This document shows, one piece after another, positions 6,762 through 13,819 of a stretch of DNA of 14,783 nucleotides. Source of the DNA: an uncultured Gemmatimonadota bacterium (GTDB lineage: Bacteria > Gemmatimonadota > Gemmatimonadetes > Gemmatimonadales > GWC2-71-9); contig CAMLHP010000042.1 in NCBI GenBank assembly GCA_946479805.1, positions 1 through 14,783 of the forward strand, written 5' to 3'. How positions within the stretch are numbered: position 1 is the first letter of the stretch; the number at the start of each line of letters is the position of its first letter. A program made the translations under genes and the position numbers. A model generated the notes under the pieces. That model was not told the DNA's origin. It saw only the letters and a program-made list of their open reading frames with translations, and made no database searches.

Positions 6762-7523
6762 CTACCCCAGCCGGGCGCGGACTCGTGCCCCAACCCCCAC
6801 CCCGAAGCGCCGCGCCGCTGAGCCATCCCGCACCGCCACCTCCACCTCCCCGCCCGAGCCCACGTATGCCACCACCCCGCCGGTCGCCACATCCCCGAAC
6901 GTCCGCCTGAGCGGCCCAATCTCCACGTCCTCCATCTCCAGCACCGCGTACCCCGGCAGGTTCTCGGCCGTGAAGTTCGTCACCAGCGTCCCGAATCGGT
7001 CCACGTGGATCACCTCGCCGATCAGCACCTTCCCTTCGTGGTACGGCTCCCGCGTCGCCAGCCGGACGGGGATGTCGGCGAACGCTTCGCCCAGGTCATG
7101 CAGCGCTACTCCCCGCGCCAGCATTGCCGCCGCCGGCGCGAAGACGTCCCGCCCATGGAAAGTGGGAGATGCCCCCTCGGGCGCCGGCAGCGCCACCGCC
7201 TCCACCGGCTCATCATGCATCACCCGACTGAATACTCCGTTGTCGGGCCCCACGAAGTACCGGCCCCGCGCCCTGAGCGCCAGCGCCGAGCGCGTCGTAC
7301 CCACTCCGGGATCCACCACTACCAGGTGGACGCTGCCCTCGGGGAACTGCGCCGACGCCCGGCCCACTATGTACGCAGCAGCATGGATGTCTCCCGGCGC
7401 CAGCGCATGGGAGATGTCCACCAGCCGGGCGTCCGGCGCCGCCGACAGCAACACCCCCTTCACCTCGGCGACGTAGGCATCCGTCGAGCCGTAGTCAGTC
7501 AGCAGCGTGATGATCCTGCTCAT
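6762..7523 (-). CDS. SAM hydroxide adenosyltransferase (DUF62, fluorinase/chlorinase superfamily)
   Basis: A 253-residue enzyme expected to hydrolyse S-adenosylmethionine to adenosine and methionine. Visible family features are ITLLTDYGSTDAYVAEVKGV (5-24), LVDISHALAPGDIHAAAY (34-51), VVVDPGVGTTR with D71 and R78 (68-78), GRYFVGPDNGVFS (87-99), FHGRDVFAPAA with H123 (122-132) and HVDRFGTLVTNF later. The D71, R78, H123 set, with a seven-residue D-to-R spacing, matches the Asp-Arg-His water-activating triad of archaeal and bacterial DUF62 hydrolases rather than a halogenase. The ATG at 7523 begins the conserved domain directly; an in-frame extension to 7646 would run through the repeat element and is rejected. 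It is the last gene of the minus-strand run and converges on the GxxExxY cassette. Confidence 0.9.
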   Translation of the reverse strand: MSRIITLLTDYGSTDAYVAEVKGVLLSAAPDARLVDISHALAPGDIHAAAYIVGRASAQFPEGSVHLVVVDPGVGTTRSALALRARGRYFVGPDNGVFSRVMHDEPVEAVALPAPEGASPTFHGRDVFAPAAAMLARGVALHDLGEAFADIPVRLATREPYHEGKVLIGEVIHVDRFGTLVTNFTAENLPGYAVLEMEDVEIGPLRRTFGDVATGGVVAYVGSGGEVEVAVRDGSAARRFGVGVGARVRARLG

Positions 7524-7841
7524 ATGCCCAGTGCTCGAGAGGGATGCATCACGGAGAGAAACAGCAACCGCAGATGTCGCAGATTCGAACTGCCGATTGT
7601 TCGGCGCCCGATGCGTCCGACGACGTCTGGGCGGAGTTCGGTGCATTGGTGTTGTGGAATATCCACTGGAACCCGTTGTGCTGTGATGTCAGTGTAGCGA
7701 ACCGGAGCCCGGTAGCGCGCCCACAAAACAACTCACCAAACCGGGCCGGACAGAAGAGGTCAGCCGGTCTCGGGCAATCACCGGTGCGAATCTGCGAAAT
7801 CTGCGGTTCCTGCAGTTCCGAGCTCTGAGGTTCCGAGCCGC
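7524..7841. other. 318-base intergenic region between mrp and the DUF62 gene, filled by a repeat element
   Basis: No credible gene on either strand. The short frames across it encode repeat-derived words such as RICEICG and have no family features. It contains the gene-less inverted-repeat element at 7562-7819 and, inside that, a small GTGGA-ATA-TCCAC palindrome at 7654-7666. Nothing resembling a riboswitch or a clear promoter was recognised. Confidence 0.6.
7562..7819. repeat. Inverted-arm element of the GCAACN/CGCAGATTN family, no gene inside (copy 2)
   Basis: The left arm 7562-7593 contains one or two hexamers, then AACCGCAGATGTCGCAGATT. The right arm 7786-7819 is its inverse (AATCTGCGAAATCTGCGGTT), pairing over about 22 bases with one mismatch. 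The arms enclose about 190 bases that I cannot relate to the GxxExxY gene. The vocabulary is the same as the arms at 6171 and 6702. Confidence 0.8.
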
Positions 7842-8924
7842 CTAGCTGATCACCGGCAACTCGGCCGGCCGCCGAGCGGCCTCATCAACCACTGCGCCCG
7901 CGATCGACACCAGCTCCTGCGACGCACGGCTCCCGGGGTCGGCCACCAGCACCGGCGCCCCAAGGTCCGCATGTTCCGCCAGTCCCGGCTGGAGCGGCAC
8001 ACTGCCAAGCAGTGTCACCCCCAGCTCCTCCGCCAGCCGCTGCCCCCCGCCCGAACCGAAGAACTCGATCCGCTGCCCCGATGCGTCGGTGTATCCCGCC
8101 ATGTTCTCCACCACCCCGAGGACCGGCACCCCCACTCGCTCGAACATCTTCGCCCCGCGGAGCGCATCACCCACCGCCATCTCCTGCGGCGTCGTCACAA
8201 TCACTGCTCCAGTCACCTGGGTTGCCTGCACCAGCGAGAGCTGTGCGTCGCCGGTGCCGGGCGGCAGGTCCACTATGAAGTAATCCAGCTCCCCCCAGTC
8301 GACGTCCTGCAGGAACTGCTGGATCACCTTCATGATGATCGGTCCCCGCCAGATGGCCGGCGCGTCGCGCTCCACCAGGAAGCCGAGCGACATCAGCTTC
8401 ACCCCATGCGCCTCGAGCGGGATGATCCGCCGCTCGGCGTTGACCATCGGCCGCTCGTAACGCCCGAACATCCGTGGCAGGTTGGGACCATACACGTCCG
8501 CATCCATCAGCCCTACCCGGTGGCCCGCCTGCGTCAGGGCGATCGCGAGGTTCGCTGCTACGGTGGACTTCCCCACCCCGCCCTTGCCGGACGAGATGGC
8601 GATGACAGTGCCGAGCTCCTGCGGAGCCGGCGGCGGGCCAGGCGGCGGGCCGGGGGGGGTGTGGCTCTTAGTCGCTGCGCCACCCGGATTGGTCACCTGG
8701 ATCTTCACCTCCGACACCCCATCCACGTTTTCGGCGGCCCGCCGAGCCTGCCGCACCAGCATCCCGCTGTCGTCGTTGGAAAGGAGAAAGGTGAACGACA
8801 CCACGCCGTCGTCGCTCACGGCCAGGTCGCGTATCATCCCGGCGGACATGACATCAGCGCCAACCCGCTCGTTGCGGATCGCCGCCAGCGCCGCCTCCAC
8901 CTTGACCTTCAACTCGTCACTCAC
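7842..8924 (-). CDS. mrp: Mrp/ApbC-family iron-sulfur carrier ATPase lacking the CxxC motif
   Basis: A 360-residue P-loop NTPase that in other bacteria carries and transfers [4Fe-4S] clusters. An N-terminal MIP18/DUF59-like domain (about 1-78) is joined by a Pro-rich linker (89-101, TPPGPPPGPPPAP) to the Mrp ATPase. The ATPase shows the deviant Walker A SSGKGGVGKST (111-121), DADVYGPNLPRMFG (141-154), IVDLPPGTGDAQLSLVQ (217-233) and TTPQEMAVGDALRG (244-257). The usual cysteine pair after VENM is missing: residues 272-285 read VENMAGYTDASGQR. Cluster binding by the canonical site is therefore doubtful. The start is GTG at 8924 with GAGG four bases upstream. An nfu-type gene lies upstream on the same strand, separated by a repeat element, so an Fe-S context persists. 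The family call is very strong; mechanism is uncertain. Confidence 0.93.
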   Translation of the reverse strand: MSDELKVKVEAALAAIRNERVGADVMSAGMIRDLAVSDDGVVSFTFLLSNDDSGMLVRQARRAAENVDGVSEVKIQVTNPGGAATKSHTPPGPPPGPPPAPQELGTVIAISSGKGGVGKSTVAANLAIALTQAGHRVGLMDADVYGPNLPRMFGRYERPMVNAERRIIPLEAHGVKLMSLGFLVERDAPAIWRGPIIMKVIQQFLQDVDWGELDYFIVDLPPGTGDAQLSLVQATQVTGAVIVTTPQEMAVGDALRGAKMFERVGVPVLGVVENMAGYTDASGQRIEFFGSGGGQRLAEELGVTLLGSVPLQPGLAEHADLGAPVLVADPGSRASQELVSIAGAVVDEAARRPAELPVIS

Positions 8925-8970
8925 ACTGCCTCACAGTCTCACCCACAAATGAAGAATCGAAATGAGCATG

Positions 8971-9122
8971 GCAAACTGCAACCACAGATTTCGCCGATTC
9001 CGCAGATTCAACTGCCGAGTGCCGACAGCAGGCCTTGCTGCCCCAGTCAATCAGTGAAATCTGCGGAATCTGCGGTTGCGGTTGCGGTTGCAGTTGTAGT
9101 TGCAGTTGCAGTTGCAGTCATG
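8971..9122. repeat. Inverted-arm element of the GCAACN/CGCAGATTN family, short form (copy 3)
   Basis: The left arm (8971-9015) has GCAAACTGCAACC followed by three CGCAGATTN-like nonamers. After about 40 bases the right arm (9053-9122) has two nonamers inverted (AATCTGCGG) and then seven hexamers (CGGTTG x3, then CAGTTG/TAGTTG) plus a partial one. The arms can fold back on each other. The element fills the gap between the mrp start and the nfu stop, ending about 5 bases from the latter. Confidence 0.85.
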
Positions 9123-9126
9123 CACG

Positions 9127-9363
9127 TCACACTGCCTCGACCGACCGCACCTCCGGCACCATCTGCCGCAGCCGGCTCTCCAGCCCGGCCTTGAGCGTTA
9201 CCGTGCTCGCCGAGCATCCATGACAGTGCCCGCCCAGCCGCACCAGCAGCAGGCCCTCGGCGTCATCGAAGTCAATCACCTCGACGCTTCCCTGGTGCGA
9301 TGCGATGTAGGGCCTGAGGGTATCGATGGTGCGTTCAATGCGGTCCATCAGATCGTCGTTCAT
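9127..9363 (-). CDS. Small NifU C-terminal-domain (Nfu) iron-sulfur protein
   Basis: A 78-residue protein made up of one NifU C-terminal domain, which binds a [4Fe-4S] cluster as a homodimer and passes it to target proteins. The motif GGHCHGCSASTVTLKAGLES holds C47 and C50 as CxxC; the N-terminal helix (DRIERTIDTLRPYIASHQGS) and EVIDFDDAEGLLLVRLGG strand pair are typical. The ATG at 9363 overlaps the stop of the DHH gene as ATGA, so translation is probably coupled. mrp follows downstream after a repeat element. Length is that of stand-alone Nfu proteins. Confidence is high for the family; the client proteins are unknown. Confidence 0.93.
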   Translation of the reverse strand: MNDDLMDRIERTIDTLRPYIASHQGSVEVIDFDDAEGLLLVRLGGHCHGCSASTVTLKAGLESRLRQMVPEVRSVEAV

Positions 9364-10373
9364 GCTGCTCCCATGTATTCCCTCGCCGCCGCGAGGATTG
9401 TCGCCTGCACCTCCGGCAGCGTTCCCGGCAGCGCCAGCCCGGCCGCCTTGGCATGGCCCCCGCCGCCGAATCTCCTGGCCAGCTCGGCCACGTCCACCCC
9501 GCCCACCGATCGGAGCGACACCTTGATTCGTCCCTGCGACGCCTCCCGGAACAGCAGCGCCAGCTTCACGCCCTCGATGGCCCGGGCAAACTCCACCACC
9601 CCGTCGAGGTCGTCAGACGACACGTTATGCCGCTCCAGTGCCCCCGGCGGCACGGTGAGCCACGCCATCTGGTAATCCGGCTCCACCACCAGAGTCTGGA
9701 GCGCCTCGCCGAACAGCCTGGGACGCCCGGCGGGCGCGTTGGCATAGACGTCGAGGTAGATCTGTTCCGGATCCACCCCGGCCGCCAGCAGGTCCGCAGC
9801 GATACGGAGCGTCCGGGGCGTTGTGTTGCTGAACCGGAAGCCGCCGGTGTCGGTGAGGAGCGCCACGTACATGGCCTTCGCCGCTGGGGTCGTCACCACC
9901 CACTTGTTCGCCACCGCCAGCTCGTACACCAGTTCGCCCGTGGCGGACGCCGTCGGGTCCACCAGCCTGGGGCCATCGGGCAGCGCGCCCTCACCCAGGT
10001 GGTGGTCGATGCACGCCACCGGCACGCCTCGCGCCCGTACCGTCTCGGCCAGCATCCCCAGCCGCCCCAGGTCCGAGATGTCGAGCACCAGGATCAGGTC
10101 TGCCCGGCGCATCTCCTTGACCGCCTCCTGGGTCTTGTCGGCGCCAGGGATGTCGGCCAGCAGGAACTTGAAGCGGGGAGGCGTCGGCGTGGGGTTGGTG
10201 ATGCTGCATTCAACCCCCCGAGCCCGGAGAAGGTGGAGCATCGCCACCTCGCTCCCGAGCCCGTCCCCGTCGGGGTTCACATGGGTCGTGAGGCATACCC
10301 GCATTCCGGGCCGGAACGCCGAGGCAAACGCCTGCGCGGCAGTCTTTTTCTGGGTGGTAAGTGTACGTGGCAT
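9360..10373 (-). CDS. DHH/DHHA1 phosphoesterase, NrnA-like (oligoribonuclease/pAp phosphatase)
   Basis: A 337-residue protein of the DHH superfamily. The NrnA branch degrades short RNA oligomers and 3'-phosphoadenosine 5'-phosphate. Metal-binding motifs are all visible: H31, D35 and D37 in HVNPDGDGLGS (31-41), D98 in LVLDISDLGRLG, the DHH triad D123-H124-H125 in CIDHHLG, and D175 in LLTDTGGFRFSNTT. The C-terminal DHHA1 domain ends with the substrate-binding GGGGHAKAAG (303-312). Length is normal for NrnA. The first about 20 residues before the core are ordinary. It is followed by nfu through a 4-base ATGA overlap; why these are coupled is not obvious. Its start is separated from the upstream APC gene by the octamer hairpin repeat. 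Confidence 0.92.
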   Translation of the reverse strand: MPRTLTTQKKTAAQAFASAFRPGMRVCLTTHVNPDGDGLGSEVAMLHLLRARGVECSITNPTPTPPRFKFLLADIPGADKTQEAVKEMRRADLILVLDISDLGRLGMLAETVRARGVPVACIDHHLGEGALPDGPRLVDPTASATGELVYELAVANKWVVTTPAAKAMYVALLTDTGGFRFSNTTPRTLRIAADLLAAGVDPEQIYLDVYANAPAGRPRLFGEALQTLVVEPDYQMAWLTVPPGALERHNVSSDDLDGVVEFARAIEGVKLALLFREASQGRIKVSLRSVGGVDVAELARRFGGGGHAKAAGLALPGTLPEVQATILAAAREYMGAA

Positions 10374-10397
10374 GACATGTAATCTAAGCGGGTGCGA

Positions 10398-10492
10398 GGC
10401 GGTAGGGCGGTGGGGCGGTAGGGCGGTGGGGCGGTAAGTCCGGTGGGAGATATCCTGCCGGCTTACCGCCCTACCGCCGTACCGCCCTACCG
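10398..10492. repeat. Inverted octamer repeat (GGCGGTAG family), hairpin-forming
   Basis: The left arm 10398-10438 is five octamers alternating GGCGGTAG and GGCGGTGG, ending GGTAAG. The right arm 10462-10492 is the inverse (CTTACCGCC, then CTACCGCC/GTACCGCC units). The loop is about 23 bases. The TAG stop of the APC permease at 10487-10489 lies inside the right arm. No T-run follows, so it is not a canonical terminator, though the hairpin should be very stable. Confidence 0.9.
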
Positions 10493-11959
10493 GTTCAGCT
10501 TCGACCTCTTCCTGCCGTAGGCAAAGTAGATCACCAGCCCCAGCGCCATCCAGACCACCAGCCGGGCCCAGGTATCAGGCGGCAGGCCCATCATCAGGTA
10601 CAGGCACGACGCTATTCCCAGCAGCGGCACCACCGGAGAGAACGGCACCCGGAACGGTCGGGGCCGGTCGGGATCGGTCCGTCGCAGCACCAGCACCCCG
10701 GCGCAGACTATGGCAAAGGCCAGCAGCGTCCCGATCGACACCAGCTCGCCCAGCAGCCCGATCGGGAGCAGCGCGGCACACGCCATCGCCGCAGCGCCCG
10801 TCAGCAGCGTCGCCAGCCACGGAGTCCGGAACCTGGGATGAACCTTGCCAAACACCGGCGGCAGCAACCCGTCCTTCGCCATCGTGTAGAAGATTCTCGG
10901 CTGGCCCATCAGCATCACCAGGATCACCGAAGACAGCCCCGCGATCGCGCCGATCTTGACGATGGGCCTGAGCCACACCAGGCTATCGCCCGCGGCGTTG
11001 ATGCCCACGGCAATCGGATCCGGCACGTTGAGCTGGGTGTACTTCACCAGTCCGGTGAGCACCAGCGACACCGCGATGTAGAGCACCGTACAGATGGCCA
11101 GCGAGGCCAGGATCCCGATAGGCATGTCCTTCTGCGGATTCCGCGCCTCCTGCGCCGCCGTGGACACCGCATCGAAGCCGATGTACGCGAAGAAGATCAC
11201 GCCCGCACCCCGGACGATGCCGTCCCAGCCGAAGTGGCCGTCACCCTCCGGCGGCGGAACGAACGGGATCCAGTTCTCCCGGTTGATGAACGCCAGGCCA
11301 AACCCGATGAACAGCAGCACGACCGTGATCTTCACGACCACAATGGCATTGTTGAACGTCGCCGACTCCCGGATGCCCACCACCAGCATGGCTGTCACGA
11401 TTGCCACGATCACCATGGCCGGCACATTCAGCACCGCACCAGTGGAGGTCCATCCCTCAGTGAACAGCCGCCACACATTGAGCCCGGCGTCGGCCGGGGC
11501 CACGTGGGTGAACGGCGCGCTGGTGTACGCAGCCGGGATGTTGATCCCCAGGTCCGCGAGGAATGACACCACATACCCGGACCATCCCACTGCCACGGTG
11601 GACGCGGCAAACAGGTATTCCAGAATCAGGTCCCAGCCGATGATCCACGCCAGCAACTCGCCCAGCGTCGCATAGCCATAGGTATATGCGGACCCGGCTA
11701 TTGGAATCATTGCAGCGAACTCGGCGTAGCAGAGCGCCGCAAAGCAGCATGCCGCGCCTGCCAGCAGGAACGAAAACACGATGGCAGGTCCGGCGTATGC
11801 CGCCGCCGCCTGCCCGGTGAGCACAAAGATCCCGGCGCCAATGACCGCGCCGATGCCCAGCATGGTGAGGTTCCCGGCGCCCAGAGCGCGCTTCAGGCTG
11901 TGGTCGGCCGCGAGGTCAGCCTGGAGCTGCGAGACATCCTTCCGGCGGAACAGGCTCAT
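10487..11959 (-). CDS. APC-superfamily amino acid permease (cationic amino acid transporter type)
   Basis: A 490-residue, about 12-helix inner-membrane transporter of the amino acid/polyamine/organocation superfamily, resembling the YfnA/CAT group. The helix 1 substrate motif is [15 protein letters not shown] (35-49). Also typical are [20 protein letters not shown] with helix 3, [19 protein letters not shown], the loop [20 protein letters not shown] (helix 6) followed by QKDMPIGI, and [20 protein letters not shown] (helix 8). The chosen ATG at 11959 begins [16 protein letters not shown], the usual N-terminus. A longer frame from 12160 is rejected because its extra residues (YELRASS-type words) come from the adjacent repeat. 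Substrate is not readable. It follows the MetS-like gene, separated by the heptamer hairpin. Confidence 0.92.
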   Translation of the reverse strand: MSLFRRKDVSQLQADLAADHSLKRALGAGNLTMLGIGAVIGAGIFVLTGQAAAAYAGPAIVFSFLLAGAACCFAALCYAEFAAMIPIAGSAYTYGYATLGELLAWIIGWDLILEYLFAASTVAVGWSGYVVSFLADLGINIPAAYTSAPFTHVAPADAGLNVWRLFTEGWTSTGAVLNVPAMVIVAIVTAMLVVGIRESATFNNAIVVVKITVVLLFIGFGLAFINRENWIPFVPPPEGDGHFGWDGIVRGAGVIFFAYIGFDAVSTAAQEARNPQKDMPIGILASLAICTVLYIAVSLVLTGLVKYTQLNVPDPIAVGINAAGDSLVWLRPIVKIGAIAGLSSVILVMLMGQPRIFYTMAKDGLLPPVFGKVHPRFRTPWLATLLTGAAAMACAALLPIGLLGELVSIGTLLAFAIVCAGVLVLRRTDPDRPRPFRVPFSPVVPLLGIASCLYLMMGLPPDTWARLVVWMALGLVIYFAYGRKRSKLNR

Positions 11960-11994
11960 GGAAGTCCGCGTTGAGAGTTGAACAGGGGGAGACT

Positions 11995-12065
11995 GAGCTA
12001 CGAGCTTCGAGCTTCGAGCTTCGAGCTTCGAGAACTCGCAGCTCGAAGCTCGCAGCTCGTAGCTC
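11995..12065. repeat. Long palindromic heptamer repeat (CGAGCTT / CGAAGCT family)
   Basis: The left arm reads GAGCTAC and then four GAGCTTC heptamers. The right arm is CGCAGCT, CGAAGCT, CGCAGCT, CGTAGCTC, the inverse of the left with mismatches at the variable third base of two units. The two ends pair perfectly (GAGCTACGAGCT against AGCTCGTAGCTC). The loop is a few bases around 12033. It ends one base before the MetS-like stop codon (12067-12069). The copy at 5443-5507 is the same family. Confidence 0.92.
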
Positions 12066-12066
12066 C

Positions 12067-12201
12067 CTACAGGGACGTGCCAGGCGGCGGCAGCGGCTCG
12101 TGGCTCGCGTCCGCCTTCAGCAGCCGTCGGTAGGCCCAGAACGTCAGCCCGAGCACGCAAGTCCAGGCCCCGAGCATGAACATCAGAGCTCCCGTGGACA
12201 T
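12067..12201 (-). CDS. Tiny membrane protein, MetS-like small subunit of the NSS transporter
   Basis: A 44-residue protein with one hydrophobic helix (about 5-24, [20 protein letters not shown]) followed by a basic patch (RRLLKAD) and a Pro-rich tail. This is the layout of MetS-type small subunits that accompany neurotransmitter:sodium symporters such as MetP of Corynebacterium. Its ATG at 12201 shares one base with the stop of the symporter gene (TGATG), and a near-perfect ribosome site (AAGGAGGTG at 12207-12215) lies inside the end of that gene. Coupling and position are strong evidence that it is real and works with the symporter; sequence similarity alone is weak at this length. A longer in-frame reading from 12303 is rejected. 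Confidence 0.78.
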   Translation of the reverse strand: MSTGALMFMLGAWTCVLGLTFWAYRRLLKADASHEPLPPPGTSL

Positions 12202-13787
12202 CACGCCACCTCCTTCCCTGCCAGCCGGCGCCGCTTCCATGCGGCCCGGATCAGCAGCAATTGCAGCAGCAGGATCGCAACCATCACGCCGCGGGAGGCC
12301 CACCGCACCACCGACCGTTCCGGCGTCTCATCCGCCATCAGCAGCGTCGGAAGCGCATCCTCCTTGAACCACCACAGCATCATGATGATCAGGAACGTCG
12401 GTGTCACGTACGTCAGGATGAACTTGTAGAACTTCGGGATCCGGATCTGGGCCCCCTGATGCAACTCGGCCCACATCTTGTTGGGCCCGAACACCCACAC
12501 GAAGAGGATCGTCTCCACCAGCGCCAGCACCACCAGCCCGAAGGTGCCGGCCCAGTAGTCCCACTCATCCAGGAAGCCGCGGGTGTTGTACACGATGTGG
12601 AGGATGCCGATCGCCACCGCGATCGCCCCCAGGGTCCAGGCGGTCCGCTTGCGGCTCCACCCCCAGTTCTCCTCCACGAACGAGAGTACCGGAGTCGACA
12701 TCGCCACCGATGACGTGATTCCGGCGAAGAACAGCAGCCCGAACCACATGAACCCGGCCCCTGCCTGGATGAAGGCCCCGCCCGGCAGCTGGTTGAACAC
12801 CAGCGGCATCGCGATGAAGCCCAGGTCAAAGGCTCCGCCCGAGGCGATGGCCATCGCGCCCGACACCCCGAAGAACGCCACCACCGCCGGGATCGCCAGC
12901 GAGCCGCCCAGCACCACCTCGGCGGTTTCGTTGGTGGCCGCCGTCGCGATGCCCGAGAGGGCGATGTCGTCGGTCTTCCGGAGGTACGACGCGTACGCCG
13001 CCAGCGACCCCATACCCACCGAGAGCGTGAAGAAGATCTGCCCCGTCGCAGCCAGCCAGACCGACGGCTCCCACAACTTGGACCAGTCCGGGCTGTACAT
13101 GAAATTGAGCCCGTCCAGCGGGCTGCTGGTCGTGGCGACGCCGTTGACCATGACCGTCTGGTCTCCCAGCGTCAGCACCCGCACCACCAGGATCGCGGCG
13201 AAGATGAACAGCAGCGGCATGCCGATCTTGGCCAGCCGCTCGATGCCCCTGGTCAGTCCATGGCTGACCACCCAGAAGTTGACGGCGATGGTGATGAAGA
13301 AGAAGATGAACGGGGTCCAGAACCCGTGCACCGTGCCATTCTGGAGGTTGACGTACGAGCCGAAGAATGCCCGCATCCCTGCCTCGTCCAGCCCCCGGAC
13401 CGCACCGGTCAGCGAGAAGAAGGTCCAGGCCAGGGTCCACGACTCGATGTAGCAGTAGTAGATCAGCACGATCACCGGCATGAAGAGCCCCAGCACGCCG
13501 AGATACTTGGCCACCGGATGGTGCCAAAGCGCCTCGAGCATGCCGGGAGTGGAGCCGTGGCCCCGTTCCCCGCCGTGACGCCCCACTCCCCACTCGATCC
13601 ACATGAGTGGGATGCCCACCAGCAGGAAGGCGATGAAGTAGGGGATCATGAACGTTCCGCCGCCGTTCTCGGTGGCCTGCACCGGGAAGCGGAGGAAGTT
13701 GCCCAGGCCGACGGCGTTGCCCGCCATCGCGAGGATCAGCCCGATCTTCGAACCCCACTGCTCGCGTTGAACCGTCGCTTCTGCCAC
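12201..13787 (-). CDS. LeuT-like neurotransmitter:sodium symporter (NSS/SLC6 family)
   Basis: A 528-residue, about 12-helix sodium-coupled amino acid importer, close to LeuT in visible sequence. Helix 1 reads [20 protein letters not shown] (19-38), the LeuT sodium and substrate segment, with N24 and N30 present. IYYCYIESW (109-117) supplies the substrate tyrosine Y111. FFTLSVG (252-258) supplies F253, T254 and S256. FFAGITSS (353-360) supplies the Na2 T358 and S359. E290 in NETAE matches the LeuT Glu that replaces chloride, suggesting chloride independence. The start is the GTG at 13787, with GGAG five bases upstream and the N-terminus aligned to LeuT. A GTG at 13823 would add 12 residues and is less likely. 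It is coupled to the MetS-like gene. The exact amino acid carried is unknown. Confidence 0.94.
   Translation of the reverse strand: MAEATVQREQWGSKIGLILAMAGNAVGLGNFLRFPVQATENGGGTFMIPYFIAFLLVGIPLMWIEWGVGRHGGERGHGSTPGMLEALWHHPVAKYLGVLGLFMPVIVLIYYCYIESWTLAWTFFSLTGAVRGLDEAGMRAFFGSYVNLQNGTVHGFWTPFIFFFITIAVNFWVVSHGLTRGIERLAKIGMPLLFIFAAILVVRVLTLGDQTVMVNGVATTSSPLDGLNFMYSPDWSKLWEPSVWLAATGQIFFTLSVGMGSLAAYASYLRKTDDIALSGIATAATNETAEVVLGGSLAIPAVVAFFGVSGAMAIASGGAFDLGFIAMPLVFNQLPGGAFIQAGAGFMWFGLLFFAGITSSVAMSTPVLSFVEENWGWSRKRTAWTLGAIAVAIGILHIVYNTRGFLDEWDYWAGTFGLVVLALVETILFVWVFGPNKMWAELHQGAQIRIPKFYKFILTYVTPTFLIIMMLWWFKEDALPTLLMADETPERSVVRWASRGVMVAILLLQLLLIRAAWKRRRLAGKEVA
12207..12215 (-). promoter_or_regulatory. 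Near-perfect ribosome-binding site for the 44-residue MetS-like protein
   Basis: On the minus strand AAGGAGGTG lies inside the last codons of the symporter gene. The core AGGAGG is seven bases from the ATG at 12201. It decides the start of the small gene and supports its translation. Confidence 0.88.
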
Positions 13788-13792
13788 GATGT

Positions 13793-13796
13793 CTCC
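13793..13796 (-). promoter_or_regulatory. Shine-Dalgarno site choosing the GTG start of the LeuT-like gene
   Basis: GGAG on the minus strand lies five bases before GTG 13787-13785. The alternative GTG at 13823 has no comparable site and lies against the repeat. Confidence 0.65.
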
Positions 13797-13819
13797 GTGC
13801 GGAATGGTTGCGTGTGGGG

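Noticed and set aside
6161..6764. GCTA target-site duplication flanking the GxxExxY cassette
   Set aside because: Only four bases long and both copies coincide with stop codons of the flanking genes, so chance or constraint explains it equally well.
7544..7828. Possible remnant of a GxxExxY gene inside repeat copy 2
   Set aside because: Frames on both strands were read; none shows GxxExxY, VELKA or LLLNFG motifs, so no remnant can be claimed.
7971..9194. 407-codon plus-strand open frame across mrp and the repeat at 8971
   Set aside because: Antisense to the Mrp ATPase; it ends in repeat-encoded words and has no family features.
9453..10382. 309-codon plus-strand open frame opposite the DHH gene
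   Set aside because: The minus strand has all DHH/DHHA1 motifs; this frame is His/Arg-rich shadow.
10398..10492. Classical rho-independent terminator
   Set aside because: The stem is strong but no T-run follows on either strand, and the stem overlaps a stop codon; a terminating role is possible but not shown.
11995..12065. CRISPR-like array
   Set aside because: Units are only 6-9 bases with no unique spacers, and arms are inverted rather than direct; no cas genes are present.
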